A stretch of DNA of 64,000 bases. Origin: DATGZX01 sp035296965 (GTDB lineage Bacteria > Planctomycetota > Planctomycetia > Gemmatales > Gemmataceae). The first letter of the stretch is position 1; each line of letters opens with the position of its first letter. The notes under the pieces are model-generated. The model did no database searches and had not been told where the DNA came from. It worked only from the letters and a program-made list of their open reading frames with translations. Where the stretch lies: positions 1 through 64,000 of the forward strand of contig DATGZX010000332.1 in assembly GCA_035296965.1 (NCBI GenBank), in the 5' to 3' direction. Shown piece after piece: positions 17,373 through 25,265 of this stretch. Position numbers and translations under genes: made by a program.

Positions 17373-18104
17373 TCAGCGACTGCGTCCGCCGAGAATTCCG
17401 GAACGGAACAAGAAATAGAGAAGCGTCAGGATGCTCGTAAGGGTGGCCGCCACGTAGGTAAGGGCGGCGGCGTTCAGCACATTGGCAACTGTCCTCTCCT
17501 CTTCGTCAGAAATAAGTCCCGTGTGAACCAACGCGAGACGAGCGCGCCGGCTCGCGTCGAACTCGACGGGCAGGTTGACGACCTGGAACAGCACCACCAG
17601 TGCAAAAGCGAAGATGCCAAGGTAGACTAGCCCTACCATATGTAGCAAGAACCCTGCGATAATGATGATCCAGGACAGGTTGCTGCCGATGCTTGCCAGC
17701 GGCACAAGACCGTTGCGCAGCACTAGCAAGGGATAGCGCTGGGCATCTTGCAGAGCATGACCCGCTTCATGGGCGGCGATCCCCAGTGCGGCCAATGATC
17801 GCCCGTTATAGACGTCGGGACTGAGTCGCAAAATGCGCTGGCCCGGAACGTAATGATCCGTCATGAATCCCTGGACGGCCTGGATGCGCACTCCCCGCAC
17901 GCCCGGCGAATCCTCCAGTGTGGTATTCACCGACACGCCCGCCGAATCGAGCAGCGCGGCGGCCGCCTGGGCCCCTGACACGCCGCTCTGCGCCAGAATC
18001 CTGCTGGCTTGGCTGTAGGCGGAGTGCACTCGAAACTGCGCCCACATCGCGAGCAGGATCCCAGGTGCAAGAAACAAGAAATACATCGGGTCGAAGAACA
18101 ACAT
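17373..18104 (-). CDS. Membrane zinc metallopeptidase (YugP family)
   Basis: 243 residues. An N-terminal membrane helix (FLFLAPGILLAMWAQF), a cytoplasmic zincin-like domain with HEAGH (112-116) and a third ligand region, then three hydrophobic segments (about 132-152, 155-178 and 217-236). This is the arrangement of the Zn_peptidase_2 (YugP) family, whose substrates are unknown. The ATG has a GAGGGAG Shine-Dalgarno at 8 nt. It is convergent with recD2, 64 bp apart. Confidence 0.93.
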   Translation of the reverse strand: MLFFDPMYFLFLAPGILLAMWAQFRVHSAYSQASRILAQSGVSGAQAAAALLDSAGVSVNTTLEDSPGVRGVRIQAVQGFMTDHYVPGQRILRLSPDVYNGRSLAALGIAAHEAGHALQDAQRYPLLVLRNGLVPLASIGSNLSWIIIIAGFLLHMVGLVYLGIFAFALVVLFQVVNLPVEFDASRRARLALVHTGLISDEEERTVANVLNAAALTYVAATLTSILTLLYFLFRSGILGGRSR

Positions 18105-18662
18105 ATCTCAAACTCCCTCTGGATTGCTCATCATGTTTGATCTCTTGGTAATTATACGGGTGCTGTGGACCGGCAACGCGGGGAAAAGGAATGCGAAACA
18201 GTGCCAATTGGGCAGCTTCTCGGCGGCCCAGAGGCCCCGGCTGCCAGGTTTACTCCAAGATTCAGAGGTTATTCTCGGATTTCAGATTCTTCTTGATTTC
18301 TAAGCTATTGGGAATAAAAGACTTGAAACTTTTTCAAGAATTTTCTTGCCGGACTTGCACACCAAGCGAATTTGTAACCTATGTTTGGGTTGTCGGTGGA
18401 GGCCCCTCAGGGTCTATGGACGGGTGGACCCTGGGGGCCAACCGACATTCTTTTCGCATATTCTTCATGATTTGAGGCAGTCAGCTTCTTTAGCTCCCTC
18501 TGCAAACGGCAAACATTTCTGCTCTTATCCCAATCAGCCTGGCGACCAGATTCCGCGGGACTTGTTGCGAGCCGGACGAAACCGCTTGCTCCAAGATGAA
18601 TGCGGGCTCTATACTCAAGTTCATGTCATCGGGGGCGCCTTACCTCGACGGAGTAACTCCCT
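18105..18662. other. Divergent intergenic region upstream of the WD40 gene
   Basis: 558 bp, more A/T-rich than its surroundings (around 18240-18360). No credible gene. It contains one long hairpin at 18393-18445, listed separately, and otherwise nothing recognised. Confidence 0.5.
18393..18445. promoter_or_regulatory. Long hairpin upstream of the WD40 gene
   Basis: TCGGT + GGCCCC + TCAGGGTC on the left pair with GACCCTG + GGGGCC + ACCGA on the right around a 12-nt loop, with small bulges. It lies 218 bp before the gene start. It could be a leader structure, a small RNA or a dispersed palindrome; the sequence alone does not decide. Confidence 0.5.
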
Positions 18663-21600
18663 ATGGGCCTCCAAGCCATGAGTCGGCCTGGCCTTTTGCC
18701 TTCGAGAATGGTCTTCGCGCTGCTGCTCGCTGCGACCAGCCTGCTTTGTGCCGGCGTTGCAGCCAGCCAAGCGCCATTGCCTGATGCGCAGCGCGTCCGC
18801 GAACTTCAAGCCAAGTATCAGGCGGAAGAGGCGCAGGCTGAGAAGACCGGCGTCACCAAGCAGTTCGCACCGGAACTGTTTCAACAGGCCGGTCTCCTCG
18901 CTAGGAGAGGGCAGGCCGACCTGGCTGCGGGCCGGCTCGCCGAGGCGAACCAGGCTTTCCGCGAGGCGCGCTGGTACCTACCGGTGCGTCCGCCAAGCTT
19001 GCCGGAACATGTGGCCAGGGTATTCGGCAGCCTCAAATTGCGCCACAGCGGCAGCATCCTCGCCGTGGCGGGAAGTCCGGATGGGAAACGGCTGGCTTCG
19101 ATCAGTGCCGATATGCGAAGGACGGCAGAGGATTCCAAGGTTCCCACAGAGGTCAAGGTCTGGGACGCCGAGACGGGACGAGAACTCCTCACCTATCGCG
19201 GCCACAAGGCGACTGAGGTTGATATCCAGGAGAAGCCACAGATTGGCGCCATTGCTTTCAGTCCCGATGGAAAAACGATTGCCTCTGCCGGCACCGACAG
19301 GGCGGTCCGGCTCTGGGATGCCGAGACTGGCAAGGACATTCGCGCTTTCGAAGGCCACCAGGATTGCATCAGCGCTCTTGCTTTCAGCCCCGATGGCAAA
19401 AGCCTGGCCTCGGGCGGCCTCGACCACCGCATTCTTGTCCAGGAGGTCGCCACGGGCGCTTCGAAGTTCATGTTCCCTGCCCACAACGCAGCGGTTCGAA
19501 GTCTTTCATACAGTCCGGACGGGCAGTGGCTTGCCTCCGGCGGGGATGATGCCTTGATCCATGTCTGGAAAACCAAGAGTACCGGACTCGCCATGCAGCC
19601 GATCCTGAACATCCAGGCTCATGCCGGCAAAACCTATCGACTCGCCTTCAGCCCCGACAGCAAGTCGTTTGCGAGCTGCGGCAACGACAATGTTGCCAGG
19701 ATTCATGACCTCAAGGGAAATGAACGGCAGGTTTTTCGTGGCCACGAAAAGTCCATTCGATGCCTGGCCTTCAGTGTGGATGGCAAGAAGCTGGTCACCG
19801 GCAGCGAAGACCGAAGCTTGCGCCTCTGGGACGTGGCGAGCGGTCAATTGCTGCGCTCGCTCCAGGGACCCGCGGAAGGCATCACTAGCCTGGTGCTCAG
19901 CCCGGACGGCGGCCAGGTGGCCACGGCCGGCGCCAACCAGTTGTTGAGCGTCTGGAAGCTGGACACCGTGGAGCGGCTGCGTGAACTGCTTGGCCACCAC
20001 GGCCCAGTGTGGTCGGCCGTGTTCACGCCGGACGGGAGCAAGATCGTCTCGGCTGGGGCGGACGGAACTGTCAAGATCTGGGATGCCGATTCCGGTAAGG
20101 AACTGCAGTCGCTGATGGGACACAAGGGAGCCGTGACGGCCGCCGCCGTTCGACCCGACGGCAAGGTCATTCTATCTTGCGGCGGCGATAAGCTCCTGAA
20201 GTTGTGGGATGCGGAATCCGGCAAGGAGCTGCGCACGCTGGAGGGGCATCAGGCCACGGTCACGTGCGGCGCTTTCAACCCGGATGGCAGCAAGATCGCT
20301 TCCGGAGGCCTCGATCACCTGGTCAAAATCTGGGATGCCGATTCGGGCAAAGAGCTGTTGAACCTTCCGGGCCACAAGGCCGTTGTGATGGCGGTTGCTT
20401 TCTCCCCGGACGGCAAGTACCTGGCCTCGGGCAGCGCGGACCTGACGATTCGTCTGTGGGATGTGGCCACGGGCAAGACATTGGCGACCTGGCGCGGGCA
20501 TGCCGGCGCCGTCAGCAGTCTGGCATTCAGCCCGGACGGTCAACGGCTGGCTAGTGCCGCCGCCGACCGCGTGGTCAAGATCTGGACGGTGGCCGATACG
20601 AGCGCCGCACCGACGACGGTCGCGCATCATAGTGCCGCGTTGAGCTCGATTGCATTCAGCCCGGATAGCCGCTTCGTTGCCTTTGCCGGCGGCGGCGATG
20701 GTGCCGGCGAGCAGGTCGTGAAACTTTGGGACTTGCAGTCCCAGAACGAAGCTCTGAGTTTCCGCGGGCACAAGGAGTGGGTCAGCTCGGTCGCGTTCAG
20801 CCCGAACGGGCGCTTGATCGTGTCGGCCGGAGTGGACGGCAGGATCCGCATCTGGGAGACGCTGAGCAGGGAAGTTACGCTAGGGGCATTTGGCCACCTG
20901 CGGGCACTGGAAACAGTTGCCTTCAGTCCGAATGGCAAGTTACTGGCATCGGCAGGATTCGACCATGCAATCAAGGTGTGGGACGCCGGCACGGGGGCGG
21001 AGCTTCTGACGTTGAGCGGCCATCGCGACGTCGTCACGGTGCTGGCGTTCACCGCGGACAACAAAAGGCTCATCTCGGGCAGCGGCCGAGAGCTGAGTAT
21101 CAAAGTTTGGGATCTCGAAACCGGACGGGTCGTAAAAGGCTTTGACGTTCCCGGGCTCGATCTAGCCGCGCTCACGTTGACTCCGGACAACAAGGCCATC
21201 GTGCTCTGGGTCAGGGTCAACGATGCGCGGCCGGAGATCCGCGTGTACGACCTGGAGACGGGACACAAGATCCGAACCATCGAAGCTCACGAGCGGCGCG
21301 TGGACTGCCTGGCGCTGAGCCCGGGCGGCGAGTTGGTGGCCCTGGGCGACCAGGGCGGCGCTGTCCGCCTCTGGAATGTGAGCAAGGACGAACGTATTGG
21401 CGGCGACCTGCCGGCGCATACGAAGGCCATCGGCGACCTGATCTTCACGCCGGATAAGAAGCGCCTGATCACCGGCGGCGTCGATGGTGAAATCAAGATT
21501 TGGGATCTGAGCAAGCGCGAGCCAACGCTTGTCCGCAAGTTCCAGGGCCATAAACAGCGCATCCTTGGTTTTGCCGTAAGCAACGACGGCCTTCGGTTTG

Positions 21601-21767
21601 CGACGATCAGCGAGGATCAGGACGTCAAATTGTGGGAGACTGCAACCGGTAAGGAGCTGCGCCATTGGACGGGATTCGCCGTGCGGAACATGGCCTTCGC
21701 CCCCGATGGAAAGACCTTGGCAACTGCCAACTACGATACGGCAGTGTATCTTTTAGAGTGCCCGTGA
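18663..21767 (+). CDS. Exported protein with 21 WD40 units
   Basis: 1034 residues. Signal peptide (hydrophobic core about 17-31, likely cleavage near GVAASQA), then a short helical N-domain (about 40-115, Gln/Glu/Ala-rich). From there to the C-terminus I count 21 WD units (core pattern 'AFSPDGK.LASG..D..IK.WD..TG'), which divide evenly into three seven-bladed propellers. WD40 propellers are protein-binding scaffolds; exported ones are common in planctomycetes and of unknown role. No kinase or cytochrome domain is attached. It is followed 30 bp downstream by two further exported-protein genes. A second 21-unit protein is at 41969-44908. Confidence 0.93.
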   Translation: MGLQAMSRPGLLPSRMVFALLLAATSLLCAGVAASQAPLPDAQRVRELQAKYQAEEAQAEKTGVTKQFAPELFQQAGLLARRGQADLAAGRLAEANQAFREARWYLPVRPPSLPEHVARVFGSLKLRHSGSILAVAGSPDGKRLASISADMRRTAEDSKVPTEVKVWDAETGRELLTYRGHKATEVDIQEKPQIGAIAFSPDGKTIASAGTDRAVRLWDAETGKDIRAFEGHQDCISALAFSPDGKSLASGGLDHRILVQEVATGASKFMFPAHNAAVRSLSYSPDGQWLASGGDDALIHVWKTKSTGLAMQPILNIQAHAGKTYRLAFSPDSKSFASCGNDNVARIHDLKGNERQVFRGHEKSIRCLAFSVDGKKLVTGSEDRSLRLWDVASGQLLRSLQGPAEGITSLVLSPDGGQVATAGANQLLSVWKLDTVERLRELLGHHGPVWSAVFTPDGSKIVSAGADGTVKIWDADSGKELQSLMGHKGAVTAAAVRPDGKVILSCGGDKLLKLWDAESGKELRTLEGHQATVTCGAFNPDGSKIASGGLDHLVKIWDADSGKELLNLPGHKAVVMAVAFSPDGKYLASGSADLTIRLWDVATGKTLATWRGHAGAVSSLAFSPDGQRLASAAADRVVKIWTVADTSAAPTTVAHHSAALSSIAFSPDSRFVAFAGGGDGAGEQVVKLWDLQSQNEALSFRGHKEWVSSVAFSPNGRLIVSAGVDGRIRIWETLSREVTLGAFGHLRALETVAFSPNGKLLASAGFDHAIKVWDAGTGAELLTLSGHRDVVTVLAFTADNKRLISGSGRELSIKVWDLETGRVVKGFDVPGLDLAALTLTPDNKAIVLWVRVNDARPEIRVYDLETGHKIRTIEAHERRVDCLALSPGGELVALGDQGGAVRLWNVSKDERIGGDLPAHTKAIGDLIFTPDKKRLITGGVDGEIKIWDLSKREPTLVRKFQGHKQRILGFAVSNDGLRFATISEDQDVKLWETATGKELRHWTGFAVRNMAFAPDGKTLATANYDTAVYLLECP

Positions 21768-21797
21768 GCCCGGTTCAGAGAGAGGGAAAATCGCTTC

Positions 21798-22511
21798 ATG
21801 AAACGTACATGCTTCCTGCTCGGGCTGGTGGCGCTGATCCTTCCTTCCGGCCCAGTCCGGGCCGACGACGATGACGAAACGCCTTCGGCCAAAACAGCCT
21901 TGCAGGCATTGAACGATTTTATCGGCGATTGGAAGGGGAGCGGGGCTCCGGAGAAGCCTCGTCCCGGTCCTGGGGAAACATGGGAAGAATCAGTCAGCTG
22001 GGGCTGGCATTTCAAGGGGAACGACGCCTGGCTGACCATGAAAGTGCAGGATGGCAGATTCCTCAAGAGCGGCGACCTGCGCTACCTGCCCGACAAGAAA
22101 TGTTTCCAACTGACTGCCGTTAACAAGGACAACAACAGACTCGTTTACGAAGGCGCGCTCAAGAACGATTACCTTAACCTGGAGCGGGTAGATCCCAAGA
22201 CCAAGGAGACGCAACGCCTGACCATGAATTCGGCCGGCGACGGCGTTCGCTTCATCTGTCGCAGCGCCCATAAGGCGGATGGCCGAACTGTTTTCACCAA
22301 GGACTATCAGGTAGCGTTCACCAAGGAAGGCGAGAGCCTTGCCGCCACCGAGAAGAAGGTCGAATGCCCCGTAAGCGGCGGTCTCGGCAAGATTGCAGTT
22401 AGCTATAACGGCGTCACCTATTATGTCTGCTGCTCGGGATGCCGCGACGCCTTCAACGAGAACCCCGAGAAATATGTGAAGGAATTCGAGGCCAAGAAGA
22501 AAAAGCGGTAA
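21798..22511 (+). CDS. Exported protein with C-terminal YHS/TRASH-like domain
   Basis: 237 residues. Signal peptide ending near PVRA (about residue 22), an acidic DDDDE stretch, then a beta-rich domain (about 35-185: DFIGDWKGSG, ESVSWGWHFKGNDAWLTMKVQDG, DLRYLPDKKCF), which looks like a lipocalin-like DUF1579-type fold. The C-terminal segment has ECPVSGGLGKI, then YYVCCSGCRDAFNENPEKY, a YHS-like metal-binding motif (C..CC..C). The role may be sensing or carrying a heavy metal outside the cytoplasm (inference). It lies 30 bp downstream of the WD40 gene. Confidence 0.75.
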   Translation: MKRTCFLLGLVALILPSGPVRADDDDETPSAKTALQALNDFIGDWKGSGAPEKPRPGPGETWEESVSWGWHFKGNDAWLTMKVQDGRFLKSGDLRYLPDKKCFQLTAVNKDNNRLVYEGALKNDYLNLERVDPKTKETQRLTMNSAGDGVRFICRSAHKADGRTVFTKDYQVAFTKEGESLAATEKKVECPVSGGLGKIAVSYNGVTYYVCCSGCRDAFNENPEKYVKEFEAKKKKR

Positions 22512-22557
22512 GAGCGTGTTGAAAAACGGGTCTAATCTTCCCCGAAAGAGTATTTCC

Positions 22558-23043
22558 ATGACTCGGACTAACTTGCTGCTTGTTTTCCTGAGCCTTGGCT
22601 TTTGGTTCATGCCGGGCTTGTCCTCTGTTTTAAAAGCCGACGACAACAAGGATGGTAAGAAAACTGACCAAGGTAAGGATGACAAGTCGGAGCCTGTCAA
22701 AATCTCGCAGACCGTCAAGGTCGGCCGCTACCCCGGCAAGATCACAGGCCGAGATGAGAACTCCTTTACTTTCGAGGTGGGCAAGGACCGCAACAAGCAA
22801 ACTCTCGACGTCCTGATTGCAATAGACGCCAAGATCCGGCTGCCGGCGGAACTGGAGTTCGACGAGAAGGGCAAGCCGAAACCGTTCAAAAGAGATCCAT
22901 CCGACCCCGACCGGAACCTGCCCGGGGTCAAGGGGACCAAGGCAGACCTGCACGACGGTCAAAACGTTATCGTGACAATTGGCCGGCTGCCGAACAAGAA
23001 GCTGGTGGCGACGCGAATTTATGTTGTAGCCGACAAGAAGTGA
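22558..23043 (+). CDS. Exported small beta-rich protein, unknown
   Basis: 161 residues from ATG 22558. Signal peptide (LLLVFLSLGFWFMPGLSSVLKA), a Lys/Asp-rich linker (residues 28-47), then a small beta domain (GRYPGKITGRDENSFTFEV, VLIAIDAKIRLP, DLHDGQNVIVTIGRLPNKKLVATRIYV) of the DUF5666-like type, probably an OB-like barrel. A GTG at 22516 is in frame but would add a non-signal extension. Third gene of the WD40 - YHS - beta-protein run. Confidence 0.7.
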   Translation: MTRTNLLLVFLSLGFWFMPGLSSVLKADDNKDGKKTDQGKDDKSEPVKISQTVKVGRYPGKITGRDENSFTFEVGKDRNKQTLDVLIAIDAKIRLPAELEFDEKGKPKPFKRDPSDPDRNLPGVKGTKADLHDGQNVIVTIGRLPNKKLVATRIYVVADKK

Positions 23044-23067
23044 TCTGATTGCTCCCCGTGAAGAACC

Positions 23068-24192
23068 CTAGCGTCTTTCGTTCAAGGGTTTGACCGGGCG
23101 GACATCCGGTCCGGTATAGCGGGCGCGGGGGCGAATCAGCCGGTTGTGGTCCAGTTGCTCGATGATATGGGCGCTCCAGCCGGCCACCCGCGACATGACG
23201 AAGATAGGCGTGTACAGCGGCACTTCCAGATTCATGGCGTGGTAGAGTCGGCCCGCCGGCCAATCGAGGTTCGGCAGCAAGTTCTTCTCGCTCTGCACGA
23301 CTTGTTCGATGATCTCCGCAGTTTTCTCCCATTTTGTCTGACCGGTCGCTTCTGCAGCCTTCTTGGTGAACTCCTTGAGGATGCGCGCCCGCACGTCGCC
23401 GGTCTTGTAGACGCGGTGTCCGAAACCCATGATGCGTTCCTTGCGCGCCAGGGCATTGCGGATCCATTTCTCGGCCGTCTCCGGTCCACCGGCCGCGCGC
23501 AGGATGTCCATCACCTTCTCATTGGCTCCGCCGTGCAACGGGCCCTTGAGCGCGCCGATGGCGGCAACGATGCCCGAGTGCAGATCCGATTCGGTGGAGC
23601 AGGCGACGCGCGCGGTGAAGGTTGAAGCATTGAACTCGTGCTCGGCATACAGGATCAGCGAGACATCGAGTGCGCGTGTCTCCGCGGCGCTTGGCTCCTT
23701 CCCATGGATCATGTAGAGGAAGTTGGCCTCGTTGGAGAGGTCGGCACGCGGCTTCACGACCGGCAGCGCCTTGCTGAAGCGATACTGGAATGCGATGGCG
23801 ACCGGGATCTGGCCAAGAAGACGCTCGGCCTTGCGCACGTTGGCTGCATGCGAGCTGTCGGCTGTATCCGGATCGAAATGGGCCAGGACGCTCACGGCAG
23901 TGCGCAAGGCATCCATGGGCGCCGTCGCCGGGGGCAAAGCTTTCTGGAGGTCTTGCAAGGGAGCCGGGATTTGCCGGGCGGCCGCGACCCGTTGCTGGAA
24001 CTCGGCCAATTGCTTGGGGTTCGGCAGATCGTCGTAAAGCAGCAGGTAGGCGACCTCGTCGAACCCGGCCTTCTGCGCCAACTCGGTCACGGGATAGCCG
24101 CGATAGCGCAGGCCGCCCTCGACGGTGGATATCGCCGTTTCGCCGGCCACGACACCTTCGAGACCCGGTGAGTAGATTTCAGCAGTGCTCAT
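23068..24192 (-). CDS. Citrate synthase / 2-methylcitrate synthase
   Basis: 374 residues, normal for the small type II-like citrate synthase. Catalytic H220 (GPLHGGANE), H259 (MGFGHRVYK) and D310 (NLDWPAG); H185 in AEHEFNAS; arginine-rich C-terminus with RPRARYTGP. It condenses acetyl-CoA (or propionyl-CoA) with oxaloacetate. The methylisocitrate lyase gene upstream favours methylcitrate synthase, but sequence alone does not separate the two. Start ATG 24192 (MSTAEIYSPGLEGV) matches the family start. An upstream in-frame ATG at 24309-24312 reads through a palindromic element and should not be used. Confidence 0.93.
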   Translation of the reverse strand: MSTAEIYSPGLEGVVAGETAISTVEGGLRYRGYPVTELAQKAGFDEVAYLLLYDDLPNPKQLAEFQQRVAAARQIPAPLQDLQKALPPATAPMDALRTAVSVLAHFDPDTADSSHAANVRKAERLLGQIPVAIAFQYRFSKALPVVKPRADLSNEANFLYMIHGKEPSAAETRALDVSLILYAEHEFNASTFTARVACSTESDLHSGIVAAIGALKGPLHGGANEKVMDILRAAGGPETAEKWIRNALARKERIMGFGHRVYKTGDVRARILKEFTKKAAEATGQTKWEKTAEIIEQVVQSEKNLLPNLDWPAGRLYHAMNLEVPLYTPIFVMSRVAGWSAHIIEQLDHNRLIRPRARYTGPDVRPVKPLNERR

Positions 24193-24220
24193 GAATAATT
24201 GCTCGCCCGTCAAGAATCGG

Positions 24221-24309
24221 GCATGGTTCAAAAAGGGGTCAGGCACCTTTGCCGGAACGGCCCGAGGGGTGCTGCGCACAAAGGTGCCTGACCCCTTTTT
24301 GAACCATGC
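24221..24309. repeat. Palindromic element GGTTCAAAAAGGGGTCAGG, copy 2
   Basis: 89 bp with arms of about 30 bp (24221-24251 and 24279-24309) and a centre that is the reverse complement of the centre in copy 1 at 9925-10012, apart from small changes. Thus the two copies lie in opposite orientation. It is inserted between the methylisocitrate lyase and citrate synthase genes and creates a false N-terminal extension of the latter (WFKKGSGTF, PAKVPDPFLNH). Confidence 0.93.
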
Positions 24310-24372
24310 CAAGAATGGTGAGATCTACGGACATCGTGCAAAGATCCGGGTGCCCAGGGAAACCATTCCCTT

Positions 24373-25263
24373 TCAGCGGAAATAGGCTTTATCGCGCTCG
24401 TCGTATCCCGAGTAGCCCAGCAGGTCGTAGAGTTCCGCCCGTGTCAGCATCTGCGGCAAACAATCGCGCTGATGGCCTTGTTGGAGGATTCCCTCGAGTG
24501 CGGACTGTGCGGCTCGCAGGGCCACCCGGAAGGCGGTGAGCGGATACAAAACCATACGGTAGCCCATCGCCGCCAAGGTTGCAAAATCTAAATTGGGGCT
24601 GCGGCCAAATTCGGTCATGTTTGCCAGCAAGGGAGCCGGCACAGCCTTGGCGAAGGCGGCGAACTCCTCGTCACTTTCCAGCGCTTCCGGAAAAATCGCG
24701 TCGGCGCCCGCCTGGAGAAAGAGGTGCGCGCGGCGGACCGCATCCTCGAAACCATTGACGCCACGAGCATCGGTACGCGCGATGATCACGAAGTCCGGAT
24801 CGCGGCGGGCGGCCGCCGCCGCCCGTAGCTTGGCCGCCATCACTTCCGGTTCGACGAGTTGCTTGCCCGAGAGATGCCCGCAGCGCTTGGGGAGCTGCTG
24901 GTCCTCCAGGTGGATGCCGGCCACGCCCGCCGTCTCGAACAGGCGCACAGTACGCTCGACGTTGAGTGCCTCGCCAAAGCCGGTATCCGCATCGCACAGA
25001 AGCGGCAGCGCTGTGGCCAGAGCGATGGCGCGAGCCGCATCCACGAATTCGGTCAAGCTCAGCAAGCCAATGTCCGGGACTCCGGTGGCAGCGGACAGGG
25101 CGCCGCCGGATAGATAGACTGCACGGAAGCCGAGTCGCTCCGCCATGCGGCCGACAAGGGCATTGAACACTCCGGGCACGGCAATCGGTTGTGCCGTCCA
25201 GGCAGCGCGCAGACGCTTCCCTGGGGACAAAGCATGGATCGAAGCTAGGTGCTCGGCAGGCAT
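24373..25263 (-). CDS. prpB: 2-methylisocitrate lyase (PrpB family)
   Basis: 296 residues, ICL/PEP-mutase superfamily TIM barrel. Conserved YLSGGALSAATGVPDIG (50-66), LLCDADTGFGEAL (88-100) with metal-binding Asp, HLEDQQLPKRCGH (118-130) with catalytic C128 in the KRCGH signature typical of PrpB, and IIARTDARG. It splits 2-methylisocitrate into pyruvate and succinate in propionate breakdown. The start is 2 bp after the stop of the FucI-family gene, so the two are co-transcribed; citrate synthase follows after a repeat insertion. No prpD or acnD is nearby in the window. Confidence 0.93.
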   Translation of the reverse strand: MPAEHLASIHALSPGKRLRAAWTAQPIAVPGVFNALVGRMAERLGFRAVYLSGGALSAATGVPDIGLLSLTEFVDAARAIALATALPLLCDADTGFGEALNVERTVRLFETAGVAGIHLEDQQLPKRCGHLSGKQLVEPEVMAAKLRAAAAARRDPDFVIIARTDARGVNGFEDAVRRAHLFLQAGADAIFPEALESDEEFAAFAKAVPAPLLANMTEFGRSPNLDFATLAAMGYRMVLYPLTAFRVALRAAQSALEGILQQGHQRDCLPQMLTRAELYDLLGYSGYDERDKAYFR

Positions 25264-25265
25264 GA

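Noticed and set aside
24193..24312. 40-residue extension of citrate synthase
   Set aside because: Encoded by the palindromic element at 24221-24309; the family start is at 24192.
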